This document shows, in pieces, positions 1 through 7,182 of a stretch of 10,327 nt of DNA. Within the stretch, counting starts at the first letter, position 1. Each line of letters starts with the position of its first letter. A program made the translations under genes and the position numbers. The notes under the pieces were generated by a model. That model had not been told where the DNA came from, searched no databases, and worked only from the letters and a program-made list of their open reading frames with translations. The stretch covers positions 1-10,327 of the forward strand of contig JAOXYC010243011.1 of NCBI GenBank assembly GCA_028565715.1, read 5' to 3'. Source of the DNA: Phoronis pallida. Taxonomy: Eukaryota; Phoronida; Phoronidae.

Positions 1-70
1 TGCAATCTTTACTGTACGGTAGGGGAAATGTAGGTTAGTTGAGCCACTGGGAGTATTACGTAGGTGACTT

Positions 71-170
71 ATTGCTAGTCATTGGTTAGATTGGTAAACA
101 ATGTTGGAAGACTGTTTGTTAACGACAATTGTTTATTTCATCCAAGCAAATATCATGTTCAGCTAACTTA
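71..170. repeat. Imperfect palindrome (diverged inverted repeat)
   Basis: The left arm, ending TAAACAATGTTG at 95-106, matches the reverse complement of the right arm starting at 123, which reads TAAACAATTGTCG on the opposite strand. Further out, TTGGTTAGATTGG (82-94) pairs with TTGCTTGGATGAA, and GCTAGTCAT (74-82) with GCTGAACAT, with small gaps. The core stem of about 12 bp is clear. The outer match needs gaps and could partly be chance in AT-rich DNA. It resembles an old foldback or MITE relic, but no target-site duplication is visible. Confidence 0.35.
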
Positions 171-1178
171 TACTTTGTTCCCTCCAGAACAGTTAACTCG
201 GAAAGTTGTGATTATCTTGGTTACACGTACTGGGCAATGAACTGAAAATTAAAAAAGGTAGAATTTTGTTGTGATAATTACAAAAAGGTGACTCCCTTTT
301 AAATCCGCTTGATACGGATCAAATGTCTAGGTGCATCCGTACTTCACCGAATTCATTTGTATCAGCGTTCAAGTTCTGTAATAGCCGGACCTTGGAGAGG
401 AATACTTGTGGTTAGCATCTTTATGCCACCACGGTTCACTGATAATCGGACGAAGATAACCTTAATACGCCACACTTAATTTTGTATCCGTTGTTAGATT
501 TGACATCTTTTCCCGGTCACGTTCCTCGCTAACCTCGTTCTGTCCGCGGATTGGACCCGTAGTTTGTGACTCAATTAAGATTTATGAAAATGTAACTCGG
601 ACCTGCGTTATGTAGCCTGGGTTCAACCAGGGGTTAAAGAATAAAAAAGTAGAGCCTGGAGCAAAAGTTTTCGCCACGATATTGTTTTCTAATTTATCAC
701 GTGAGACAAATGTTCTTTTCCGCGGCAATCCACAGTTTCACCCTACATGTATGAAAACTGACCTCGTGAACGCAGCGCTTCCGGGAAGCCCGCTATTATT
801 CAATCGCATAAGGGGGACTGTGTAGATTTAACCGCATTGTTTGAGGTTTTCTTTGTTAAAATACACACAAAATCATCTTCCCGCTTTCATAGGTGGAAGT
901 CTAGTTGGTTAGTATTTCCAGTACTTTTAAGATTATGCTACCACGGTTGATGGGCTTCAAAAGTGTAGAGATTAATCATGCACCCGAGCCTGAGTACTGT
1001 ACTTACTTCAGTTCTGTAGAATTCATAAATGCATAACCGTATCGGTGACAATAAAAGTAAAAAAAAAACTGAAGTGAAACTAATGTCTATTTAGAACTGC
1101 AGGCACCATACTTGCAACATATTGCAATATATTTTCTGGCTCCACAAATTATTTTAAACGCGTTCCGGAATGCCCTCC
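171..1178. other. Non-coding spacer, no gene seen
   Basis: All six frames are broken at short intervals. Small items only: an 8-bp E-box/M-box palindrome TCACGTGA (697-704), a CCTGG/CCAGG mini-hairpin (616-631), and a 16-base near-duplicate, TTATGCCACCACGGTT at 421-436 against TTATGCTACCACGGTT at 933-948, both preceded by a TGGTTAG-like stretch. The stretch 300-850 is slightly richer in CpG than its surroundings but shows no open frame. Confidence 0.6.
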
Positions 1179-1252
1179 ATGCCTTTTAGAGCATAAAATA
1201 ACCATAGTTTGGGCAAACAAACTAAGGTTAGATTTTTACCTGTATTAGTCAT
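1179..1252. repeat. Inverted repeat with 13-position stem
   Basis: The core stem is TAACCATAGTTTG (1199-1211) against CAAACTAAGGTTA (1218-1230). Twelve of 13 positions pair, with a single A/A mismatch, around a 6-nt loop. The similarity continues outward: 1179-1198 aligns with the reverse complement of 1231-1252 (ATGCCTTTTAGAG against ATGACTAATACAG) with two small gaps. My hand count is 26 matches in 32 aligned positions. It could be a foldback element relic or a transcribed hairpin; no flanking direct repeat was found. Confidence 0.5.
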
Positions 1253-1505
1253 TTTTGTCACTTTTAACATTTTTCAAAAATATTTGCTGCATGTCTAAGG
1301 ATTTTAAACTTTGGACTTAAAAGTCCGATTTTCACTGCAATTCGTTTTTATGACTCATGGTCAGGGATACGGCGTATGCATCTTTAAGCGACTTCAGTGA
1401 AGCAGTCTCGCTTTAGATCTGAGTGTATGACAATCGTGTAATTCCAAGACAAAAACTGAGGTCAATCAGAGGTAAATCATTTTAAGGGTTAAAATATAAT
1501 ATAAC
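1253..1505. other. Non-coding spacer
   Basis: AT-rich sequence with frequent stops on both strands. Nothing identifiable. Confidence 0.5.
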
Positions 1506-1519
1506 GCTGCCATGGCAAC
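1506..1519. promoter_or_regulatory. RFX X-box motif
   Basis: GCTGCCATGGCAAC matches the palindromic RFX X-box consensus GTTGCCATGGCAAC at 13 of 14 positions. RFX factors bind such sites in promoters of ciliary genes in animals, usually close upstream of the start. A plausible splice acceptor (TTCTTACAG, ending 1538) lies just downstream on the plus strand, but no open exon follows it. Whether the site serves a gene outside the window cannot be told here. Confidence 0.45.
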
Positions 1520-2244
1520 TAAGTTTTATTCTTACAGGAAATTGACCGCATACTTTGTTTAATAAAATGACCTTTTCGAACTGAAATACGGGAGTTTTGT
1601 ATCACTCAGGTGTTTTATAAAAATGTATTGTGTTTTTAAAAGATTTGATATGGCGGCTTTTGTCAAAAATGCCCTTCATGATTTTCGGTAGGTCAAGCCA
1701 AGGGCGGTAGCGGGTCAGTTGGGGCTATATTGGTTTAACCCCAGTCGGCTATACACTGAGGGCAATGCTGGTCAGTCGGTCACCCATCAATGACCTCCAT
1801 TTTGCACCTTTCTGATTGCACTAGAGAACATAGAGTTGCAATTAATGCGTCATGGTCTAATTTTTTTCTTGTAAAAAAATTGCTTTAGATTCGAATTTTT
1901 TTCAGGGTACAAAAGGTTAGTAACGAAAAATAAATAAAAAATTCTGTCGCACCGTTACAAATATTATTCAGCTCAAAAATATCTTCACCCGGACCTTTAA
2001 GCATTGAAAATTAGTGTTTCGTCAAAAAGGGATAAAAGCCAAGTTAGCAAAAGGTCCATTAACTTGGAGTTTTTTGCCAAAACGCAATGACCACGGCGAA
2101 CCTTAATAGCATTTTCCGCACATTCTTCAAGAAGGTTTTGGTGAGGCCATAAATACGGTCTTTGTTTAGCATTGGTTTCATACAACACTTCAGCGCACCT
2201 GCGAAAGCCATTTTTCTTTGTCTGGTCGTAATGTCTGTATCTTT
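1520..2244. other. Non-coding spacer, one unsupported frame
   Basis: No recognisable gene. A minus-strand frame from 2260 to 1997 (87 codons) has a balanced amino-acid mix, starts ATGACCTGGGCC and ends in a short hydrophobic segment, but it matches no family I recognise and has no promoter, splice or poly(A) context. Its first codons lie in the tandem repeat at 2245-2279. Most likely a chance frame. Confidence 0.5.
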
Positions 2245-2288
2245 TTGTGGCCCAGGTCATTTGTGGCCCTCCGGGTCATAAAAGGTCA
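2245..2288 (+). promoter_or_regulatory. Two-copy tandem repeat with DR4 nuclear-receptor-type element
   Basis: TTGTGGCCCAGGTCAT (2245-2260) is followed at once by TTGTGGCCCTCCGGGTCAT (2261-2279), a 16/19-bp tandem pair differing by a 3-bp indel and a few bases. Each copy carries a GGTCA half-site. The second half-site, GGGTCA (2273-2278), is followed after 4 nt by AGGTCA (2283-2288), giving a direct repeat with 4-nt spacing. DR4 is a classical binding arrangement for thyroid-hormone-receptor/LXR-type RXR heterodimers. The motif is seen; binding is inference. Confidence 0.35.
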
Positions 2289-2943
2289 GTGCTTTCACAA
2301 CTTTGTCTGGTCCTGAGTTTAAATGCTGACATTTCTGTGGCTAATTGTAGAAAATTAGGAATTCCTGTCTGTGGTGAAATTAGATATCCTTCCTTCCTGG
2401 CTGTGTAGCCAATTTTTTGTCCGAGATCACTGACAAAAAGAAGTCAGGCATTTTTTTGTTAATTAGAGTAAAGGGTGGTTTTAACTGGGTTTTAAAAGTG
2501 AGTTGCGATCCAAGTCGGGAAATTATAAGATATTTTTATTGAAATTTAAAATTTTATATTAGGTACTGATCATTAAAATTAGTTATGAATTAGGGTCAAT
2601 GAGAATTTTTCCATCATGAATTTAGATTACACGTGTTACGAATTAATCCACTTGACCACGAATTGATTGAGCGGACACTATCCAAACCTGTTCAAAAATT
2701 GAGATTGCAGCGACACTGAGAAGTTGTTTGCCCGATGAATAAATGAAGACACATCTTTGAACTGAAATAAGATACACCACATGACTGCTGTTTCTAATAC
2801 AACTATTTTTATTTTAAGACACTGATCAGATCTCGACATCATCATTTATACAAGAAATCCTCAAAAAAGTATAATGACCGTATTTATAGACAATTGCTTT
2901 AAGTCCGTTAATAACTCTACTGACGGATAGGATCGCACACATC
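2289..2943. other. Non-coding spacer
   Basis: AT-rich, no open frame. TCTGTGG-(C)TAATT (about 2333) recurs as CTGTGGTGAAATTAG (about 2370), a weak internal duplication. An 8-bp E-box palindrome ACACGTGT lies at 2629-2636. Confidence 0.5.
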
Positions 2944-3082
2944 AATTAATTATTGCATAACAATATTGTTAAACTGAGATATCGCTAAATATACGTATAT
3001 TGCGGAATAATAAGCTCATCACCATGCACACGACATCCGAAAATAATTCAAATACCTTAACCGGGACCTTAGTTAACGTTAA
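2944..3082. repeat. Cluster of short perfect palindromes
   Basis: Within 140 bp lie AATTAATT (2944-2951), the 14-bp perfect palindrome TAACAATATTGTTA (2958-2971), GATATC (2978-2983), the 14-bp perfect palindrome AATATACGTATATT (2988-3001) and TTAACGTTAA (3073-3082). About one 14-bp palindrome would be expected by chance in the whole window, so two within 44 bp is unusual. They could extrude as small cruciforms or be dimeric factor sites. Function unknown. Confidence 0.55.
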
Positions 3083-3346
3083 ACAACTGGACATCATCAC
3101 AAGCCACTACAGCAAACATTATAAAGCCAGTTTTTAAACTTTGCTCTAACGTTTTTTCGCTGCAACCAGGTCTATACATTCTTCAAGGATCGCTTTTTTA
3201 CTAATCATGTTACGTCAATTTCAAAGATCTACGGACGTCATTTTTTCACAATATCGAAGGATTTGTGCGGGATGTTTTAAAACTGTTTCAAAGGCGAGAT
3301 CAGAGACACTCGACTCATCAGTTAAAGAACTTCCGTTTTGGGATAG

Positions 3347-3354
3347 TGACGTCA
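3347..3354. promoter_or_regulatory. CRE/ATF palindrome TGACGTCA
   Basis: Full 8-bp consensus for CREB/ATF bZIP dimers, followed 12 bp later by a TACGTCA half-site variant. Confidence 0.45.
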
Positions 3355-3612
3355 ATGTCACCTTCTACGTCACCAGTTCATTGCACAGATAATCTGTCGG
3401 TCATTGAACCCTGATAGTCAGTTTGTAGACTGATGGAATTTTTAAATTCTACTAATAACAAAATAACAATGACGGTCGATTTCTTAGCTTAGCATTATTT
3501 TATACATATTTTACCAAGTCAGAAAACATCAGCTTTACATTTTTCTGCTGTCCGCCGTAATCTAGGGTCTGCTCGTAAAAGTTGGTCTCACGTCATCTGA
3601 ATAATATAATTG

Positions 3613-3620
3613 TGACGTCA
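3613..3620. promoter_or_regulatory. CRE/ATF palindrome TGACGTCA
   Basis: Full consensus in TGTGACGTCATGG, 18 bp after an ACGTCA half-site at 3590-3595. Confidence 0.45.
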
Positions 3621-3760
3621 TGGTCAAAAACAAATATGATTGGTTCGGCATCTTCTTTTGGCTAACCCGTCGCGACTGGTTCATGGGTCCTTGGTTTTCA
3701 CCTGTGACCGTAGTACAGTCTATAATGGATGCGTAACAATACGATCTTACCTAAGAATAT

Positions 3761-3788
3761 TTTTTTTTCAAACACGTTTTTTTTCAAA
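3761..3788 (+). repeat. Short T-rich direct repeat
   Basis: TTTTTTTTCAAA at 3761-3772 is repeated exactly at 3777-3788 with a 4-nt spacer, giving a 16-bp period. Probably slippage-derived. Confidence 0.7.
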
Positions 3789-4118
3789 GTTACAGTTGCA
3801 AGTCTTACGCAGTGTATATATATCTGTTGTTCCATCGTTCATTGACATCAACAATGTGAACGACCGCTGCCGGGTTTATAGCAAATAAATCAATTCGCGG
3901 TACTTTATTATTACAGAAAAAAATAAACATAAGGAGTTTTCTTCCACATGGCAACTGCACATTGCATTTTAACAACACACATCAAACCCTGAAAATTGTA
4001 CTTGTACAAACTGAAATCGGTACGCGCGACCATGACGGAAAAACGCTTCGCGTCTTTTCAATCTCAAGTTTTTCTTATGAGATCAATTTACACTTTTAGA
4101 TAAAACTTTTAAAAAAGT
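3789..4118. other. Non-coding spacer
   Basis: No gene seen. CATGGCAACTGC at 3948-3959 is an X-box half-site-like sequence. AACTTTT-AA-AAAAGTT at about 4104-4119 is a small hairpin abutting the inverted-repeat element that follows. Confidence 0.5.
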
Positions 4119-4212
4119 TCAAAATGCTGTATAATAAAAACAAAATTTTTAAATGTCGACATGTTTCAATGTGTATATTCTCCACATTTAATTCACAAGA
4201 CCGTAATGGTGA

Positions 4213-4307
4213 TGTAAACAAAGCAACCTCACTTTATACTAAGCCTAGCGGATGTTGGTGTAAACAAAGATGATACTACTGTACATGTATCATCTTTGGT
4301 GTAAATA
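4213..4307 (+). promoter_or_regulatory. Cluster of three forkhead-type sites
   Basis: TGTAAACAAAG occurs exactly at 4213-4223 and 4259-4269, and a variant GTAAATA at 4301-4307. GTAAAYA is the core of forkhead (FOX) binding sites. The first two also overlap AACAAAG, a TCF/LEF-SOX-like sequence. They lie inside the inverted-repeat element, so the repetition could come from element structure rather than selection. Confidence 0.35.
4255..4305. repeat. Perfect 12-bp hairpin bracketed by a 10-bp direct repeat
   Basis: CAAAGATGATAC (4265-4276) and GTATCATCTTTG (4287-4298) form a perfect 12-bp stem with a 10-nt loop. The sequence TTGGTGTAAA occurs at 4255-4264, abutting the left arm, and again at 4296-4305, overlapping the right arm by 3 nt. 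This looks like a small inverted repeat inserted with a target duplication, or the product of templated repair. A terminator is unlikely in this context. Confidence 0.7.
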
Positions 4308-4453
4308 CAGGAAGGTAACCAAAAACGAGAAATAACAGGACAAGTAATTAATATTTAGAAATTTAAACATACAGTGTGATAAATTCATGTGGAAGCTGAG
4401 CACTGTAATGTCGACATTTAAAAACTTTGTTTTTTATATTCAGTGCATTTTGA

Positions 4454-5502
4454 TCATATGTGACTGTCACGAAAGTATGAAAACTAAAAGTAGTCAGCTT
4501 AAAAAGTCACCAAAAAATGTCATGCAAAAATCCTTATATAAATGGAACTCCGTAGCTAAACACATTGGAAAAATCGCTTTTTTCAAATAATTTCAACATT
4601 TCAATTCGAAACAAAAAACAACCAAATATGATCTAAAACAGGGTTCCCAGTTTTCGATATACTTGGTGATCATTGGTTCAGAAACTAAAATTTTGAAATT
4701 ATTTGAGAAAAGGTGACTTTTTCAATGTGTTAAGCTACAATTTAAGAATCGGTGACGTCACAAGTTCCGTAAAGTGAAAATTAAATAAAAAAAATTGGTG
4801 ACTGTTTCAAAAAAGAAAATAACCGTGACATACGCATTTTTGCATGTAGGCTACCTTTAAACATGGTCGTCAACTCACTTTTGACAAAAAAATGGAAGAC
4901 TAGCTCCCGCGATTGTTTCAGTCTACAGTCGTTTTCAACGACGGACTGGTCACTGAGGTTTACGTTTTTAAACCTTATGCAACGCTCTAATTACTACGTG
5001 GTTGTCGCAATAAGTGCCGAGTTCCTGTCAATAGAATAATTATCGCGAAGAAATTTTTCGCCCACGTGAGTTCAACAGTGGATTAATTACTTGAACTGAG
5101 GATCAGTCATCCAGTTTGCTGTGTTCCATTAGCTGAGGGAAATCAATTTTCTAAATTCACTGCCTCTATATAATATATGTTTTAAAAACCGCCCTTTAAC
5201 ATTTTAAATATCTTTTTAGAAAGTGTCCATTTCAACTATGCGGGCTTCATACTGCGAAAACTTAAGTTAAACTTTCATTGAATGCAGTCAAAAATAACAC
5301 AGAATTATGAAGTACATGTACTGTTTTTCTAGAGAATTATATCAACAAAATGGTTTCTGCTCCAATTTTCTCGAATTTGAGATATTTTTTATCATGCCAG
5401 CATCGATAAACATCGTTTTTAAAAACTTTCTCGACCCCTCATTGTTTTCCTTTTGTCCCGGTTTTATCACTCAGCGTATGGTGACTACTAAAAAGCCTGA
5501 AT
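4454..5502. other. Non-coding spacer with GGTGAC repeats
   Basis: No gene recognised. GGTGACTTTTTCAA (4712-4725) recurs as GGTGACTGTTTCAA (4797-4810), with GGTGACGTCACA (4751-4762) between them. AAAAAGTCACC (4501-4511) is an inverted copy of the first. An E-box CACGTG lies at 5063-5068. The plus-strand frame at 5307-5591 runs into the G-rich minisatellite and is almost certainly spurious. Confidence 0.5.
4753..4760. promoter_or_regulatory. CRE/ATF palindrome TGACGTCA
   Basis: Full consensus, extended to the 10-bp palindrome GTGACGTCAC (4752-4761). Confidence 0.45.
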
Positions 5503-5576
5503 GGGTGTTGTGGAGGTCCGCGGGGTGTTGTGGGGTTTCGGGGGCGTGTTTTGGGTTTGCGGGGGGTTGTGTCCCC
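5503..5576 (+). repeat. G-rich degenerate minisatellite with quadruplex potential
   Basis: Four degenerate units of 19-20 bp lie in tandem: GGGTGTTGTGGAGGTCCGC (5503-5521), GGGGTGTTGTGGGGTTTCG (5522-5540), GGGGCGTGTTTTGGGTTTGC (5541-5560) and a shortened GGGGGGTTGTGTCCCC (5561-5576). G-runs at 5522-5525, 5532-5535, 5540-5544, 5553-5555 and 5561-5566 are separated by loops of 4-8 nt, which fits an intramolecular G-quadruplex on the plus strand. The strand asymmetry and GC content contrast sharply with the AT-rich flanks. Confidence 0.8.
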
Positions 5577-5714
5577 TATACGGCTCCATAGTCTAATTCC
5601 ATGAATCATTCACGCAAAGTGAGAAACCTCTGCCCTATACAGCATCTGATAAAACATATAGTCATCATTAGTTCTAAAGTGAATTCTTTCAACGAATAGG
5701 ATGTAATAACACCC
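5577..5714. other. Spacer next to minisatellite
   Basis: CCCTATAC at the end of the minisatellite (5574-5581) recurs at 5633-5640, each followed by a similar (G/A)GC sequence. They may be two ends of a dispersed repeat around the G-rich core. No gene. Confidence 0.35.
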
Positions 5715-5782
5715 GGTTTTATTGGATGAGATTTGACGAGTTCTATGATTTTTTAAAATCGAATCCAATAAAAGGTTTATTT
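5715..5782. repeat. Inverted repeat with 11-bp perfect arms
   Basis: TTTTATTGGAT (5717-5727) pairs perfectly with ATCCAATAAAA (5763-5773) across a 35-nt loop that itself contains GATTTT-TT-AAAATC (5748-5761). The arms carry ATTGG and CCAAT, that is, two CCAAT-box cores in opposite orientation. GGTTTTATT at the left edge (5715-5723) resembles GGTTTATTT at the right edge (5774-5782), a possible imperfect direct repeat. Confidence 0.55.
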
Positions 5783-6529
5783 AACTTTTATATCACAAAG
5801 CCTGTATTGCCCATTTGCGAAACATGTGGAGTTTTGAGAACTCGATTGAGCACTGTGTAATAACGCTTTGCTGTTACTAAACTAGTTTTACTACATCGAA
5901 AGTGAGAAGGGTGGTTCTGTGATAAAAAACGTTTATTACATAGGTTGTGGGATAAAACTAGAATTTGATAATACTAAAGTTAACACAATGTACCATAATA
6001 TCAATACTTTAGTTTGGCAAGCTGTTTCAGTCGACAAATTGGCCGCAGTTTGCAATTTTAATTTTTCAAGTTCCATTTTCACGACTTTTAACTTAAAAGT
6101 AATTAACACGCAGTGAAAAATAGGCATTAATCAGTAAAATTATATAATGTCTCCCGTCTATCGTGTAATTAAGGCGGCACATACGTACGCACGCGTAGTT
6201 ATCACCGGGACTACTGAATTTGTCGCGTACACTGACCACGCGAAACACGGAAAATGACGTCATAAATTGCCGTGAGTGACGCTAAACATCATGGAGGTGA
6301 TCTCATAATGACAGTTGCTGATTTGTTACAAATTGGCGTTATGAGAACAACCACACGAGGGGGTCCGCAGCTAAATACTGACTTATGCAAAGAAATGTTC
6401 CCAACCGGATTTTCCTTACAACATTTCAGAAAGTTGTTTTTTTCACGCTTTTGTTCAGTGTTTGAAAATTGTTTATATTGATTTCATGGTTTGCAATCGT
6501 GGGTTCAAGTCACTAAGACCTTATCATAG
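5783..6529. other. Non-coding spacer, no confident gene
   Basis: Overlapping open frames exist on both strands at about 5919-6127 in AT-rich sequence with no coding signature. At 6170-6310 CpG is more frequent. A plus-strand frame from ATG 6308 to 6481 (57 codons) is unrecognised and weakly supported. GTGGGTTCAAGTC at about 6499-6511 resembles a Pol III B box but lacks an A box and a pairing T-arm. Confidence 0.45.
6255..6262. promoter_or_regulatory. CRE/ATF palindrome TGACGTCA
   Basis: Full consensus, extended to the 10-bp palindrome ATGACGTCAT. It lies in a locally CpG-richer stretch. Confidence 0.45.
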
Positions 6530-6615
6530 ACGAACTAAACACATCGTTGGCACAATTGCATATGAATAAACCATCTTTAATCTCTTTAAGACCACTCAAA
6601 CGGTGTTTAGTTCGT
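6530..6615. repeat. Inverted repeat with 13-bp perfect arms
   Basis: ACGAACTAAACAC (6530-6542) is the exact reverse complement of GTGTTTAGTTCGT (6603-6615), with a 60-nt loop. Outward, AGA (6528-6530) can pair with TCT (6618-6620) across a 3-nt bulge, and TTGCAA occurs on both sides further out. No flanking duplication is visible. A degenerate MITE is possible. Confidence 0.6.
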
Positions 6616-7090
6616 TGTCTGAGCTAAGACTGCTTGCAACTACACGGTCATTGTGACTTCGATAATCTTCACTGTGCATGTTTTGGCGGTTGTGGACCAA
6701 TAAAACAACTGAACGGGAAAGCGACCACACTTTATAAAATTTTGAAAGTGAGCAACATCCGATTTCCATTTTCTTAGAAACCATATCAGCACGAAACTTC
6801 AAAAATTGGAAATCAGGGTTTCCGGTTCTTCACGTAATGATGACTGACCCTCGATGGCTAGCTAAAATTTATTCACACGACTATGAACTTGACTCAAACA
6901 CAAAATCAATAAATACAGTGTATTAACCCTGCTTCGACCGATCATCTACCTCATTTTTTACAATAGTACAAAACAACAACAGTTATTTGTTGTTTATCTT
7001 CGGAAAAAAACAGGAAGAGCTTGCCCATGTTAAATATAATGGACTGGTGACAGCGTCTCGCCACAGTGATTAGACAGATCTAATATTGCC
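6616..7090. other. Non-coding spacer
   Basis: No gene recognised; a minus-strand frame 6802-6596 overlaps the inverted repeat and is judged chance. A hairpin AAACAACAA (6971-6979) / TTGTTGTTT (6987-6995) has a 7-nt loop. ACAGGAAG at about 7009-7017 is an ETS-like site shortly upstream of the promoter-like cluster. Confidence 0.45.
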
Positions 7091-7182
7091 TTGCGCCTGC
7101 GCAATAAGCCCTGTGACGTCAGTGTATATTTGCGATGCCTCATTATCGCGTCTATTTTTGGTAAGTGCGGAGCTAAAAATAA
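7091..7182 (+). promoter_or_regulatory. Promoter-like cluster: NRF1 + CRE + MEF2 motifs with splice donor
   Basis: TTGCGCCTGCGCAA (7091-7104) fits the NRF1 consensus (palindromic TGCGC...GCGCA). A full CRE TGACGTCA follows at 7114-7121 and a perfect MEF2 consensus CTAAAAATAA at 7173-7182. NRF1 and CRE sites close together are typical of TATA-less animal promoters. A strong 5' splice-site sequence GTAAGT stands at 7161-7166, and a pyrimidine-rich acceptor ending TTTTAG at 7282 would give a 120-nt intron. The downstream frame from ATG 7296 to 7472 (58 aa) is not recognised, so a gene here is speculative; the cluster could equally serve a transcript leaving to the left. Confidence 0.4.
7114..7121. 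promoter_or_regulatory. CRE/ATF palindrome TGACGTCA
   Basis: Full consensus, 10 bp downstream of the NRF1-type motif. Confidence 0.5.

Larger units (their letters stand above)
3083..3760. other. Non-coding stretch with clustered CRE-type sites
   Basis: No convincing gene. A plus-strand frame at 3207-3392 has no recognisable motif and is probably chance. CRE/ATF sites are dense here: GACGTCA (3234-3240), TGACGTCA (3347-3354), TACGTCA (3366-3372), ACGTCA (3590-3595) and TGACGTCA (3613-3620). This would fit a regulatory segment. Confidence 0.45.
4119..4453. mobile_element. Diverged foldback/MITE-like element with long terminal inverted repeats
   Basis: The segment 4127-4162 is the reverse complement of 4408-4443 at 32 of 36 positions without gaps. 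Both contain the palindrome ATGTCGACAT, preceded by an A-rich then T-rich block. After a 2-nt indel the match continues outward as TCAAAATGC (4119-4127 against 4445-4453). It continues weakly inward, with CCACAT (4182-4187) opposite ATGTGG (4387-4392). The element's centre, about 4285, nearly coincides with a perfect 12-bp hairpin at 4265-4298. Such architecture is known for MITEs and foldback transposons. There is no transposase frame, and the flanks show no clear target-site duplication, so the ends are uncertain. The plus-strand frame 4387-4590, which starts inside the right arm, is probably chance. Confidence 0.65.

Noticed and set aside
1997-2260. Minus-strand 87-codon frame as a gene
   Set aside because: No recognisable domain and no splice or poly(A) context; the frame starts inside a tandem repeat. 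Length is compatible with chance in 10 kb.
4265-4298. Hairpin as a bacterial intrinsic terminator
   Set aside because: The sequence is not bacterial in character, there is no upstream gene, and no T-run follows the stem.
4387-4590. Plus-strand 67-codon frame as a gene
   Set aside because: It begins inside the right arm of the inverted-repeat element, and its hydrophobic then Lys/Ser-rich composition follows the AT-rich bases.
5307-5591. 94-codon plus-strand frame ending in a Gly/Cys/Val-rich tail
   Set aside because: The tail is the translated G-rich minisatellite, with no independent coding evidence.
6491-6515. Possible tRNA gene or tRNA-derived SINE B box (GGGTTCAAGTC)
   Set aside because: The T-arm does not pair, no A box lies 30-60 nt upstream, and no acceptor stem or T-run terminator is visible.
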